Positions 36,010 through 50,000 are shown, counted from the first letter of the stretch. The stretch is DNA of 64,000 nt from Hemibagrus wyckioides (GCF_019097595.1 NC_080715.1:1604073-1668072), one strand, 5' to 3'. Program-made: numbers and translations. Notes: generated from the letters alone by a model not told the origin.

Positions 36010-36558
36010 AGAATGACTGGCTATTCTTGAAGACCCAGTAGTTCCTGTTCATGACAAGGTATTGCAGTGTACGAGCAAGGACCCCGGATTCCCAGAGGAG
36101 GACATCCGACAGACCGCCTGCCTCAGAAACTGTTCGAGCAGGTGCGCCCCCTTCCCCATTTCCCCGGGGTGGTGTCTCCGTCATTGCCCTGGTCGAGGAT
36201 GCCGCTCTGTGATGGAGTTTCCGTGGAGGATGCTGCTCGACTTCATGTCTTGGGGGTCACCCCCCTTTTTATCGGCCCCACTGGAAGCGTGGTTTCAACC
36301 ACCCCCGGACGTCACTCCACAATTGGGTTTTCCGTGGAGGACGTTGCTCGGCATCCCAGGTGGAAGATGCTTTCCTCCCGTCTCGTGTACATGTCGAATG
36401 TCGCTGTATCCCCAGAACCTGGGGCACCGCTGTGGACTGCAGTTATGAACTACATCACACCTTGCATCTCCCCTCTAATATAGACTACATCTCCTGCCTA
36501 CCCCAGGGGCGTTCTTTAGCTGGAGGTGCTTCAGGAGCAGCACCTTAGAGGGGGGTTA
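36010..36558 (+). mobile_element. Internal remnant of an LTR retrotransposon
   Basis: This is GC-richer DNA directly 5' of an LTR. Two frames stay open for about 130 codons but neither shows reverse transcriptase, integrase or gag motifs I can name. The phrase TTTCCGTGGAGGA occurs twice about 112 bp apart. The stretch ends in a purine tract (AGAGGGGGG, 36547-36555) exactly where a polypurine tract should sit before the 3' LTR. Most of gag-pol is missing. Confidence 0.6.
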
Positions 36559-37009
36559 TGTCAGGAATAGCTGGACAGTTCCCTGCCAGGAGAATCTTGG
36601 AAGCCTGCTTCTTCATGTGTATTTTGTATCATGCCTTTCCTATTGTTCTCCTTCCTGTTGTATCACCTGTTCCCCATATACCTTAATGTCTAGCCCTATA
36701 ATTAGGGATCCTTGTGTTCCTGTCCCTGTTGGTCATTGTTATGTACACCGTGGTTTTGTTCTGTATCTGGTTATGATATCTTCTTGTTTTTGCTAAGGAT
36801 TATGTTTAGATTTTAGATTTCTGTTTCGTTTTAATTTCAGTAACGTCATGTCTAGTGTTAGGTTAGTCTGCCCCATGTCTTGTGTTTATGTTAATAAAGC
36901 AGTACTTCATTGAATCCAGAACCTGGGTCTTTCTCCATGGTGTGCTGGTGCATGCAACCACCAAGGAGGTCTGGGTTCACGCCCTGCAGGGGGGTGCCCC
37001 GATGTTACA
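36559..37009 (+). mobile_element. 3' LTR of a truncated (probably Gypsy-type) retrotransposon
   Basis: The unit starts TGTCAGGAATAG after a polypurine tract and ends CCCCGATGTTACA, giving TG...CA termini with a short imperfect inverted repeat (TGTCA/TGTAA) and a length of about 451 bp. It carries an AATAAA signal at 36893-36898. No matching 5' LTR was found in the 500 bp upstream. The right end abuts the first unit of the 31-bp array with no spacer. Confidence 0.72.
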
Positions 37010-40000
37010 GTGGGATTATAAACCATTATAAACACCAGAGAGTGGGATTATAAATCATTATAATCACTGAGAGTAGGATTAAAAATCATTATAAACACCG
37101 AGAGTGGGATTACAAATTATTATAAATACTGAGAGTGGGATTATAAATCATTATAAACACAGAGAGTGGGATTACAAATTATTATAAACACAGAGAGTGG
37201 GATTATAAATCATTATAAATACCGAGAGTGGGATTATAAATCATTATAAACACTGAGAGTGGGATTATAAATCATTATAAATGTTGAGAGTGGGATTATA
37301 AATCATTATAAATGTTGAGAGTGGGATTATAAATCATCATAAACACAGAGAGTGGGATTATAAATCATTTTAAATGTTGAGAGTGGGATTATAAATCATT
37401 ATAAACACTGAGAGTGGGATTATAAATCATTATAAACACAGAGAGTGGGATTATAAATCATTATAAACACTGAGAGTGGGATTATAAATCATTATAAATG
37501 ATGAGAGTGGGATTATAAATCATTATAAATGTTGAGAGTGGGATTATAAATCATCATAAACACAGAGAGTGGGATTATAAATCATTTTAAATGTTGAGAG
37601 TGGGATTATAAATCATTATAAACACTGAGAGTGGGATTATAAATCATTATAAACACAGAGAGTGGGATTATAAATCATTATAAACACTGAGAGTGTGATT
37701 ATAAATCATTATAAACACAGAGAGTGGGATTATAAATCATTATAAATGTTGAGAGTGGGATTATAAATCATTATAAATGTTGAGAGTGGGATTATAAATC
37801 ATTATAAACACTGAGAGTGGGATTATAAATCATTATAAACACAGAGAGTGGGATTATAAATCATTATAAACACTGAGAGTGTGATTATAAATCATTATAA
37901 ACACAGAGAGTGGGATTATAAATCATTATAAATGTTGAGAGTGGGATTATAAATCATTATAAATGTTGAGAGTGGGATTATAAATCATTATAAACACTGA
38001 GAGTGGGATTATAAATCATTATAAATGTTGAGAGTGGGATTATGAATCATTATAAACACAGAGAGTGGGATTATAAATCATTATAAACACAGAGAGTGGG
38101 ATTATAAATCATTATAAACACTGAGAGTGGGATTATAAATCAGTATAAACACTGAGAGTGGGATTATAAATCATTATAAACACTGAGAGTGGGATTATAA
38201 ATCATTATAAACACTGAGAGTGGGATTATAAATCATTATAAATACTGAGAGTGGGATTATAAATCATTATAAACACTGAGAGTGGGATTATAAATCATTA
38301 TAAACACTGAGAGTGGGATTATAAATCATTATAAATACTGAGAGTGGGATTATAAATCGTTATAAACACTGAGAGTGGGATTATAAATCGTTATAAACAC
38401 AGAGAGTGGGATTATAAATCATTATAAACACCGAGAGTGGGATTATAAATCATTATAAACAACGAGAGTGGGATTATAAATCATTATAAATGTTGAGAGT
38501 GGGATTATAAATCATTATAAACAACGAGAGTGGGATTATAAATCATTATAAACAACGAGAGTGGGATTATAAATCATTATATACACAGAGAGTGGGATTA
38601 TAAATCATTATATACACAGAGAGTGGGATTATAAATCATTATAAATGTTGAGAGTGGAATTATAAATCATTATAAACACAGAGAGTGGGATTATAAATCA
38701 TTATAAATGTTGAGAGTGGGATTATAAATCATTATAAATGTTGAGAGTGGGATTATAAGTCATTATAAATGCTGAGAGTGGGATTATAAATCATTATAAA
38801 CACTGAGAGTGGGATTATAAATCATTATAAACACTGAGAGTGGGATTATAAATCATTATAAACAACGAGAGTGGGATTATAAATCATTATAAACACTGAG
38901 AGTGGGATTATAAATCATTATAAATGTTGAGAGTGGGATTATAAATCATTATAAATGCTGAGAGTGGGATTATAAATCATTATAAACACTGAGAGTGGGA
39001 TTATAAATCATTATAAACACTGAGAGTGTGATTATAAATCATTATAAACACTGAGAGTGGGATTATAAATCATTATAAACACCGAGAGTGGAATTATAAA
39101 TCATTATAAACACTGAGAGTGGGATTATAAATCGTTATAAACACTGAGAGTGGGATTATAAATCATTATAAACACCGAGAGTGGGATTATAAATCATTAT
39201 ATACACAGAGAGTGGGATTATAAATCATTATAAATGTTGAGAGTGGGATTATAAATCATTATAAACACAGAGAGTGGGATTATAAATCATTATAAACACT
39301 GAGAGTGGGATTATAAATCATTATAAACACTGAGAGTGGGATTATAAATCATTATATACACTGAGAGTGGGATTATAAATCATTATAAATGTTGAGAGTG
39401 GGATTATAAATCATTATAAACACAGAAAGTGGGATTATAAATCATTTTAAATGTTGAGAGTGGGATTATAAATCATTATAAATGTTGAGAGTGGGATTAT
39501 AAATCATTATAAACAACGAGAGTGGGATTATAAATCATTATAAATGTTGAGAGTGGGATTATAAATCATTATATACACAGAGAGTGGGATTATAAATCAT
39601 TATAAATGTTGAGAGTGGGATTATAAATCATTATAAATGTTGAGAGTGGGATTATAAGTCATTATAAACGCTGAGAGTGGGATTATAAATCATTATAAAC
39701 ACTGAGAATGGGATTATAAATCATTATAAACACTGAGAGTGGGATTATAAATCATTATAAACAACGAGAGTGGGATTATAAATCATTATAAACACTGAGA
39801 GTGGGATTATAAATCATTATAAATGTTGAGAGTGGGATTATAAATCATTATAAACACTGAGAGTGTGATTATAAATCATTATAAACACTGAGAGTGGGAT
39901 TATAAATCATTATAAACACTGAGAGTGGAATTATAAATCATTATAAACACTGAGAGTGGGATTATAAATCATTATAAACACTGAGAGTGGGATTATAAAT

Positions 40001-42990
40001 CATTATAAACACCGAGAGTGGGATTATAAATCATTATATACACAGAGAGTGGGATTATAAATCATTATAAACACCGAGAGTGGGATTATAAATCATTATA
40101 TACACAGAGAGTGGGATTATAAATCATTATAAATGTTGAGAGTGGGATTATAAATCATTATAAACACAGAGAGTGGGATTATAAATCATTATAAATGTTG
40201 AGAGTGGGATTATAAATCATTATAAACACCGAGAGTGGGATTATAAATCATTATAAACACTGAGAGTGGGATTATAAATCATTATAAACACTGAGAGTGG
40301 GATTATAAATCATTATAAACACTGAGAGTGGGATTATAAATCATTATATACACTGAGAGTGGGATTATAAATCATTATATACACAGAGAGTGGGATTATA
40401 AATCATTATAAATGTTGAGAGTGGGATTATAAATCATTATAAACACAGAGAGTGGGATTATAAATCATTTTAAATGTTGAGAGTGGGATTATAAATCATT
40501 ATAAATGTTGAGAGTGGGATTATAAATCATTATAAACGCTGAGAGTGGGATTATAAATCGTTATAAACACTGAAAGTGGGATTATAAATCGTTATAAACA
40601 CTGAGAGTGGGATTATAAATCATTATAAACACAGAGAGTGGGATTATAAATCGTTATAAACACTGAGAGGGGGATTATAAATCGTTATATACACCGAGAG
40701 TGGGATTATAAATCATTATAAATGTTGAGAGTGGGAATATAAATCATTATAAACACTGAGAGTGGGATTATAAATCATTATAAACACCGAGAGTGGGATT
40801 ATAAATCATTATATACACAGAGAGTGGGATTATAAATCATTATAAACACCGAGAGTGGGATTATAAATCATTATATACACAGAGAGTGGGATTATAAATC
40901 ATTATAAATGTTGAGAGTGGGATTATAAATCATTATAAACACAGAGAGTGGGATTATAAATCATTATAAATGTTGAGAGTGGGATTATAAATCATTATAA
41001 ACACCGAGAGTGGGATTATAAATCATTATAAACACTGAGAGTGGGATTATAAATCATTATATACACTGAGAGTGGGATTATAAATCATTATAAACACTGA
41101 GAGTGGGATTATAAATCATTATATACACTGAGAGTGGGATTATAAATCATTATATACACAGAGAGTGGGATTATAAATCATTATAAATGTTGAGAGTGGG
41201 ATTATAAATCATTATAAACACAGAGAGTGGGATTATAAATCATTTTAAATGTTGAGAGTGGGATTATAAATCATTATAAATGTTGAGAGTGGGATTATAA
41301 ATCATTATAAACGCTGAGAGTGGGATTATAAATCGTTATAAACACTGAAAGTGGGATTATAAATCGTTATAAACACTGAGAGTGGGATTATAAATCATTA
41401 TAAACACAGAGAGTGGGATTATAAATCGTTATAAACACTGAGAGGGGGATTATAAATCGTTATATACACCGAGAGTGGGATTATAAATCATTATAAATGT
41501 TGAGAGTGGGAATATAAATCATTATATACACAGAGAGTGGGATTATAAATCATTATATACACCGAGAGTGGGATTATAAATCATTATAAACACTGAGAGT
41601 GGGATTATAAATCATTATATACACTGAGAGTGGGATTATAAATCATTATATACACAGAGAGTGGGATTATAAATCATTATAAATGTTGAGAGTGGGATTA
41701 TAAATCATTATAAACACAGAGAGTGGGATTATAAATCATTTTAAATGTTGAGAGTGGGATTATAAATCATTATAAATGTTGAGAGTGGGATTATAAATCA
41801 TTATAAATGCTGAGAGTGGGATTATAAATCGTTATAAACACTGAAAGTGGGATTATAAATCGTTATAAACACTGAGAGTGGGATTATAAATCATTATAAA
41901 CACAGAGAGTGGGATTATAAATCATTATAAACACTGAGAGGGGGATTATAAATCGTTATATACACCGAGAGTGGGATTATAAATCATTATAAATGTTGAG
42001 AGTGGGAATATAAATCATTATATACACAGAGAGTGGGATTATAAATCATTATACACACTGAGAGTGGGATTATAAATCATTATAATCACTGAGAGTGGGA
42101 TTATAAATCATTATAAACACTGAGAGTGGGATTATAAATCATTATAAATGTTGAGAGTGGGATTATAAATCATTATAAATGTTGAGAGTGGGATTATAAA
42201 TCATTATATACACAGAGAGTGGGATTATAAATCATTATAAATGTTGAGAGTAGGATTATAAATCATTATAAACACAGAGAGTGGGATTATAAATCATTAT
42301 AAACACCGAGAGTGGGATTATAAATCATTATAAACACCGAGAGTGGGATTATAAATCATTATAAACACCGAGAGTGGGATTATAAATCATTATATACACA
42401 GAGAGTGGGATTATAAATCATTATAAACACTGAGACTGGGATTATAAATCATTATAAACACCGAGAGTAGGATTATAAATCATTATAAACACCGAGAGTG
42501 GGATTATAAATCATTATAAACACTGAGAGTGGGATTATAAATCATTATAAACACAGAGAGTGGGATTATAAATCATTATAAACACTGAGAGTGGGATTAT
42601 AAATCATTATAAACACCGAGAGTGGGATTATAAATCATTATAAACACTGAGAGTGGGATTATAAATCATTATATACACTGAGAGTGGGATTATAAATCAT
42701 TATAAACACTCAGAGTGGGATTATAAATCATTATAAACACTGAGAGTGGGATTATAAATCATTATATACACTGAGAGTGGGATTATAAATCATTATAAAT
42801 GTTGAGAGTGGGATTATAAATCATTATAAACACTGAGAGTGGGATTATAAATCATTATAAATGTTGAGAGTGGGATTATAAATCATTATATACACAGAGA
42901 GTGGGATTATAAATCATTATAAACACAGAGAGTGGGATTATAAATCATTATAAACACAGAGAGTGGGATTATAAATCATTATAAACACTC
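37010..42990. repeat. 31-bp minisatellite in wnt6 intron 1, about 193 units
   Basis: The unit reads GGGATTATAAATCATTATAA followed by a variable ACACTGAGAGT (variants ACACCGAGAGT, ACACAGAGAGT, ATGTTGAGAGT, ACAACGAGAGT). From about 37200 to 42967 the start of GATTAT stays in exact 31-bp register (186 units), with no net indel. Each unit holds two TTATAA palindromes around ATCA. Rare variants mark larger duplications: GGGAATATA occurs at about 40733, 41508 and 42004, spaced by exactly 25 and 16 units. No open frame persists. Confidence 0.97.
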
Positions 42991-43879
42991 TAAACAAACA
43001 ACATAAAACATATTAAACATTAAGATGAGCCACACCTGAATTCTAGGAGTGTAAGATTTTGAGATTTTATTTCATTTGTATCCCAGTAAACTTTTTCTGT
43101 TTTTTTTCTTCCCCTGGTCAGTACACAGATAGCAAATGAGAGTCAAAGCCACGAAACAGGAAACACAGAAACAGGAAATGAAGAAAAGAAGACCAGGCTT
43201 GGGCTGAATCACGGAGTAAACACGGAGCAGGTAAACACACTGAGGGAAGAATCAGTGACAGGAGGAGGTCGGGGCCAGAACATGGTATTCGTTGACATGG
43301 CAACTACAATGATGAGCTTATGTACAATTAAAAATAAAGCCTGATTTATTGGTCTTGAATAAAATCAAACTCTGGGTCGCTGAAGAGGAGCAGAAAAGTT
43401 CTCACATCAGATCAGACCCTGCAGATTAAGCCCCCTATTATTCATCACAGTTCTAATCAATCCCATCACACTGCTCTGTGCTTTAATACACACCCAGGAC
43501 AGTTTCTTAAACTGCTGAAGGGAATTATGGGATTGACCTCACAACGACTTCTGAATCAGAAGGACTTCATCATCAGGACATGCCTAAATATCAGACCAGA
43601 CATGTGCCACTCTAACACCATGATGAAATTACCCATAAACCCCAGAGAGCTGATCTGAGTTCAGCTGGTTTAATGGATGATGGAGTGTGAAGAAGCAGAG
43701 CAGATGCAATGCTCAGAGATATGCTGAAAATCTCCCATTATGATATTCAAATATCATAGTTTTGATCTTATAACTCTAAAAGATTTCCTGATATCTGTAA
43801 TAAAAAACTCATTAAACCATTATAGTGCTATAATTAACCAGGATGTTAGTATTTTATCCTCTGAAGTCCAGTCTAAGGC
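42991..43879. other. Unique intron 1 sequence
   Basis: No exon or recognised transposon. A minus-strand frame of 61 codons near 43118-43303 has no family resemblance. Confidence 0.6.
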
Positions 43880-44295
43880 CCTACCCCTAAGCGTAATCCC
43901 TAAACCTAACCCCAACGCCTAACCTAACCCCTAACCTAATCCCTAAAAACTAACCCCTAACCCCAACTCCTAACCCTAACCTAACCCCCATCCTAACCCT
44001 CATCCCAACCCTAATTCTGATCCCAATCCCCCATTCCAGCCCTAATCCCAACCCCAGCCCCAACCTTAACCCCAGCCCCAACCCTGATCCAAGCCCCACC
44101 CCCAGTCCTAGATAAGTACTCCCCTAAGATTGGACCCCTGGGCCTGACCATGATAGATAACTGGGTAGGAAGGATGATAGAGGGTTTTAGGGAGCATCTG
44201 CACAATTAAGCTCAACAAGATTTTTTAAAAAAATAAATAGATATAAAACCTAACCTAAAACCCTAACTGCTAACCCTTAACCGCTAACCCTAGGG
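43880..44295. repeat. Degenerate telomere-like CCCTAA repeat
   Basis: Segments at about 43880-44090 and 44247-44295 are built from CCCTAACC, CCTAACCC and CCAACCC units, a degenerate form of the vertebrate telomere repeat (C-rich strand on plus). About 150 bp of ordinary sequence separates them. Confidence 0.75.
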
Positions 44296-44574
44296 ATGTT
44301 AGTATTTTATTATCTGAAATCCAGTCTAATGGTCAGACACTCTTTAAGTAGGTGCTGTGAGGCCACGAGCTAAAGACTTCTATAAACAACATATGGTGAC
44401 AAACTGTCATGAAAAATCAGACATTTCTCAGAGAGTGGAAATCCTGTTACTTCACTTCATACCTAATACCTTCTAAGCTGTAATTCAATAAAAACTGTAT
44501 TTTCATAGTCTGTGAATTCATTTCTATTAAACAACATTATTTCTGGTATCCCACAAGGTTCAGTAATCAGGCCA

Positions 44575-44576
<2 letters not shown>

Positions 44577-44629
<53 letters not shown>
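44577..44629. repeat. CTTT microsatellite in intron 1
   Basis: About thirteen uninterrupted CTTT units. Confidence 0.95.
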
Positions 44630-44630
<1 letters not shown>

Positions 44631-45572
44631 AGTCTTGTTTCTATTATGTGTATATACATTGTTATTATAAAGGGTTAATATCTACTAAATGCTAGTTTCT
44701 GATCACGTACATGTGATTCATACAGAATCTCACCACAAGCTAGCGCCCGCTCACTAATGGCAGCTGTATGACACTAGCACCATGTTTTGTGTCGAACTGA
44801 GAATGGACTGTGGAGGGAACTTCACCATGGACCACCATTTCATTTCATCTGTTTACTTTAATAACTTTATTTTTTACTCTTATATTAGAAAGACATGAAA
44901 AGTGTGAGAATGTCCTGAAATGCTCTCGTGTAAACACATTTAGTTAGTACTTCTGAAAACAAAACAAAACAAATAAAGCAATATTAAATATGATATTCCC
45001 CAAATTTCACTTTTATTGATCTTTTATTAACTTTACAAAACTCCACAGACCTTTATTTAACATTATTGTTCTCTTAATATCCATGACTTTCTTTCTTAAA
45101 TAAACAAATAACTAACATTATTTATATTTTAAAAAATAAATGAGCAACATTAGTTTTAGAATTGCTCAAGTTTTGTTAGCCTTTGTGACTAATGAATGAA
45201 TTAATTACAAAATTAAACACGTTATTAATAAACTTCATCAGCAGAAAACATGTAGTTTTGTAAAAAGGGATAAAATCCCAAGGTCCTGACGTCCAATCAG
45301 ATCAGCTTTATCTTCATCACTGATTGTTTATTAAGTCGCTCAACATCGTGTTTTATGAGTTCAGTGCAGGAGGTTAGTGTCACAGATGAAACTCTGAAAA
45401 CTCTATTCTCATTTACTGCACAGCTGATACACACACACACACACACACAGATCTCGGGTTTCATGATGGAGTGTGTGGTTGCAGATAAGCGTCGTCTCCT
45501 CCACTCAGAGAAAGAGTGAAACTCATCCTTTTCCTAATCCTCAAACTATGCTGGATATGTAGTCAATCACAG

Positions 45573-45616
<44 letters not shown>

Positions 45617-45723
45617 GTGAATCTGAGGGAATGCCAGGCTCCTGTCAGCTCACCTTTATCTCATCTCATCTCTCACGGCCGCTTGATTGGAAACATCACC
45701 GTCATCCAGTATGAGAAAACGAG

Positions 45724-45754
<31 letters not shown>

Positions 45755-46217
45755 CAGAGGTGTGTTAGGAGTATTTGTGGGTTTTTATTTAAATTAACTG
45801 TCACTGTAATACATTTCATTCTAAAATTTTATACTAATGAACTTCATTCTAATGAGTTTTATGCTAATGAGGCTGTAAAAAGCTGCTTAGTGTTGATATT
45901 AACAATATAATAATAGCATTAATATAACTATATAATAAAAAACATTAATAAACCTTAATGAAACAATTATTTCATTGATATAATTATTGTAATGTTTAAA
46001 ATGTTCTGCTTGTTAGTGTTAAATGTGTGTGATGGAGTTCAGTGTGAAGCACAGCGTCAGGATGCTAATACAGCGCTCTGTGTTCCTCATTTAAATATTA
46101 TACATATTCATGAGTTATTATCTGTCTCAAGCTACATGCTAATGCTAACTGGCTATTAAACCAGGAGATGAACACAAACACAGCAGACAGACACTGATCT
46201 TTGAAATACTGTAGAAT
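44630..46217. other. AT-rich intron 1 spacer with CA/TG microsatellites
   Basis: CA at about 45429-45449; TG at 45575-45614 and about 45724-45750. No exon or repeat family was otherwise recognised. Open frames run through the TG tracts and are not credible. Confidence 0.7.
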
Positions 46218-49200
46218 TCTACACACACTTCTACACTGTTCTACACCACTCTATACATTTCTACACTATACTACACCACTCTATACATTTCTACACTATA
46301 CTGTAATAAACCACTTTACACATTTCTACACTATACTACACCACTCTATGCATTTCTACACTATACTACACTACTCTATACATCTCTACACTATACTACA
46401 CCACTCTATACATTTCTACACTATACTGTAATAAACCACTTTACACATTTCTACACTGTACTACACCACTCTATGCATTTCTACACTATACTACACTACT
46501 CTATACATTTCTACACTATACTACACCACTCTATACATTTCTACACTATACTACACCACTCTATACATTTCTACACTATACTGTAATAAACCACTTTACA
46601 CATTTCTACACTATACTACACCACTCTATGCATTTCTACACTATACTACACTACTCTATACATTTCTACACTATACTACACCACTCTATACATCTCTACA
46701 CTATACTACACCACTCTATACATTTCTACACTATACTGTAATAAACCACTTTACACATTTCTACACTGTACTACACCACTCTATGCATTTCTACACTATA
46801 CTACACTACTCTATACATTTCTACACTATACTACACCACTCTATACATTTCTACACTATACTACACCACTCTATACATTTCTACACTATACTGTAATAAA
46901 CCACTTTACACATTTCTACACTGTACTACACCACTCTATACATTTCTACACTATGCTACACCACTCTATACATTTCTACACTATACTACACCACTCTATA
47001 CATTTCTACACTATACTGTAATAAACCACTTTACACATTTCTACACTGTACTACACCACTCTATGCATTTCTACACTATACTACACTACTCTATACATTT
47101 CTACACTATACTACACTACTCTATACATTTCTACACTATACTACACTACTCTATACATTTCTATACTACACTACTCTATACATTTCTACACTATACAACG
47201 CCACTCTATAAATTTCTACACTATACTACAGTACTCTATACATTTCTCCACTATACTACACCACTCTATGCATTTCTACACTATACTACACTACTCTATA
47301 CATTTCTACACTATACTGCACCACTCTATACATTTCTACACTATACTACACCACTCTATACATTTCTACACTATACTGTAATAAACCACTTTACACATTT
47401 CTACACTGTACTACACCACTCTATGCATTTCTACACTATACTACACTACTCTATACATTTCTACACTATACTACACTACTCTATACATTTCTACACTATA
47501 CTACGCCACTCTATACATTTCTACACTATACTACACTACTCTATACATTTCTACACTGTACTACACTACTCTATACATTTCTACACTATACAACGCCACT
47601 CTATAAATTTCTACACTATACTACAGTACTCTATACATTTCTCCACTATACTACACCACTCTATACATTTCTACACTATACTGTAATAAACCACTTTACA
47701 CATTTCTACACTATACTACACCACTCTATGCATTTCTACACTATACTGTAATAAACCACTTTACACATTTCTAAACTATACTACACCACTCTATGCATTT
47801 CTACACTATACTACACTACTCTATACATTTCTACACTATACTACACTACTCTATACATTTCTACACTATACTACACCACTCTATACATTTCTACACTATA
47901 CTGTATTAATCCACTTTACACATTTCTACACTATACTACACCACTCTGTACATTTCTACACTATACTACATCACTCTGTACATTTCTACACTATACCACA
48001 CCACTCTGTACATTTCTACACTATACTACATCACTCTGTACATTTCTACACTATACCACACCACTCTGTACATTTCTACACTATACCACACCACTCTGTA
48101 CATTTCTACACTATACTACGCCACTCTATACATTTCTACACTATACTACAGTACTCTATACATTTCTACACTATACCACACCACTCTGTAAATTTCTACA
48201 CTATACTACATCACTCTGTACATTTCTACACTATACCACACCACTCTGTACATTTCTACACTATACCACATCACTCTGTACATTTCTACACTATACCACA
48301 CCACTCTGTACATTTCTACACTATACCACATCACTCTGTACATTTCTACACTATACCACACCACTCTGTACATTTCTACACTATACTACATCACTCTGTA
48401 CATTTCTACACTATACCACACCACTCTGTACATTTCTACACTATACCACATCACTCTGTGCATTTCTACACTATACAACACCACTCTGTACATTTCTACA
48501 TTATACTACACCACTCTCTACATTTCTACACTATACTACATCACTCTGTACATTTCTACACTATACCACACCACTCTGTACATTTCTACACTATACTACA
48601 TCACTCTGTACATTTCTACACTATACCACACCACTCTGTACATTTCTACACTATACCACACCACCCTGTACATTTCTACACTATACCACACCACTCTGTA
48701 CATTTCTACACTATACCACACCACTCTGTACATTTCTACACTATACTACACCACTCTGTACATTTCTACACTATACCACACCACTCTGTACATTTCTACA
48801 CTATATTACACCACTCTGTACATTTCTACACTATACTACATCACTCTGTACATTTCTACACTATACCACACCACTCTGTACATTTCTTCACTATACTACA
48901 CCACTCTGTACATTTCTACACTATACCACACCACTCTGTACATTTCTACACTATACTACATCACTCTGTACATTTCTACACTATACCACACCACTCTGTA
49001 CATTTCTACACTATACCACACCACTCTGTACATTTCTACACTATACTACACCACTCTATGCATTTCTACACTATACTACAGCACTTTATATATTTCTACA
49101 CTATATTACACTGCTCTATACATTTCTACACTATATTACACCACTCTGTGCATTTCTACACCATACTACACCACTCTATACATTTCTACACTATATTACA

Positions 49201-49320
49201 CCACTCTATACATTTCTACACTATGCCACACCACTCTATACATTTCTACACTATATTACACCACTCTATACATTTCTACACTATACTGTATTAAACCACT
49301 TTACACATTTCTACACATTT
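46218..49320. repeat. 30/31-bp minisatellite in wnt6 intron 1
   Basis: About 100 tandem units of roughly CTACACTATACTACACCACT plus CTATACATTT. A marker variant containing CTGTAATAAACCACTTTACA recurs at about 46301, 46426, 46581, 46736, 46891 and 47016, mostly 155 bp apart, showing a five-unit higher-order repeat in the left part. From about 47940 the units change to CACTCTGTACATTT with alternating CCACAC/CTACAT, an older-looking dimer pattern. Thirty is a multiple of 3, so the plus strand stays open for up to 278 codons (HFYTILHHSV period); this is an artefact. Confidence 0.96.
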
Positions 49321-49445
49321 ACATTTATATTTCTGGCATGTGGTAGTTGTTCTTATCCAGAGCAACATACAAAAGTGCTTTGAAGTCTCTGTAAATAAAT
49401 ACATTAGCACTGGTTCAGTAGGTCACAGACTTAGGATACCACCTA
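49311..49445. mobile_element. Dispersed fish repeat fragment
   Basis: Contains CATTTACATTTATATTTCTG, then CTTATCCAGAGCAACATAC and GTGCTTTGAAGTCTCTGTAA. The CTTATCCAGAGCGACTTACA-like core is a frequent interspersed repeat of ray-finned fish genomes. I do not assign a class. It sits at the right edge of the 30-bp array. Confidence 0.5.
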
Positions 49446-50000
49446 AAACACTATGTTTGGAGGAAATTATTCAATTAAATTATTTTCTAACACCACTATA
49501 CACCATATACTCTACATATTTATACACCACTCTACACATTTCTACACTGTTCTACTCCAAACTACACATTTCAATACAATACATATTTTACTCCACTCCA
49601 TACGATTTTACAGATTTTTACATTGTTCTAAATTTGTTTACATTCATTCATGTTCTAACATTGTTTATCATTGACCAACCATTTAAAGTTCTATAATCAG
49701 TTCATAATGCTCTACAGCTGTTCTGCATTAGAACCATTTTACAAAATTCTAAATGACTCCACGATTTAGATATTTCTATACCATTTTCCATCATTCTATT
49801 CACCCATCATTTCTACATGGTCCAACAGATTTCTACACCATCCTACAACTGTTCTGCAATTGTCTACACTATTTTACACTATTCTACATGTTTCTACACT
49901 TTTCTACAACCATTCTAACAATATTCTACACTTTTCATCAGTACATCACTCTAAACTCTTCTGTTTCAACATTTTATTATTATTTTATTAGACATAGGGT
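49446..50000. repeat. Decayed relatives of the 30-bp array
   Basis: Phrases such as TTCTACACTGTTCTAC, TTTCTACACC and CTACACTATTTTACAC recur with strong divergence and no constant period. They look like an eroded flank of the 46-49 kb array beyond the inserted dispersed repeat. Confidence 0.55.

Noticed and set aside
36062..36483. Two overlapping plus-strand frames of about 130 codons as a host gene
   Set aside because: They lie between a possible primer-binding region and a polypurine tract next to an LTR, so they are read as retroelement interior; no domain is recognisable.
48458..49294. 278-codon plus-strand frame with a HFYTILHHSV period
   Set aside because: It is produced by a 30-bp repeat inside wnt6 intron 1, on the strand opposite the gene; purely periodic.
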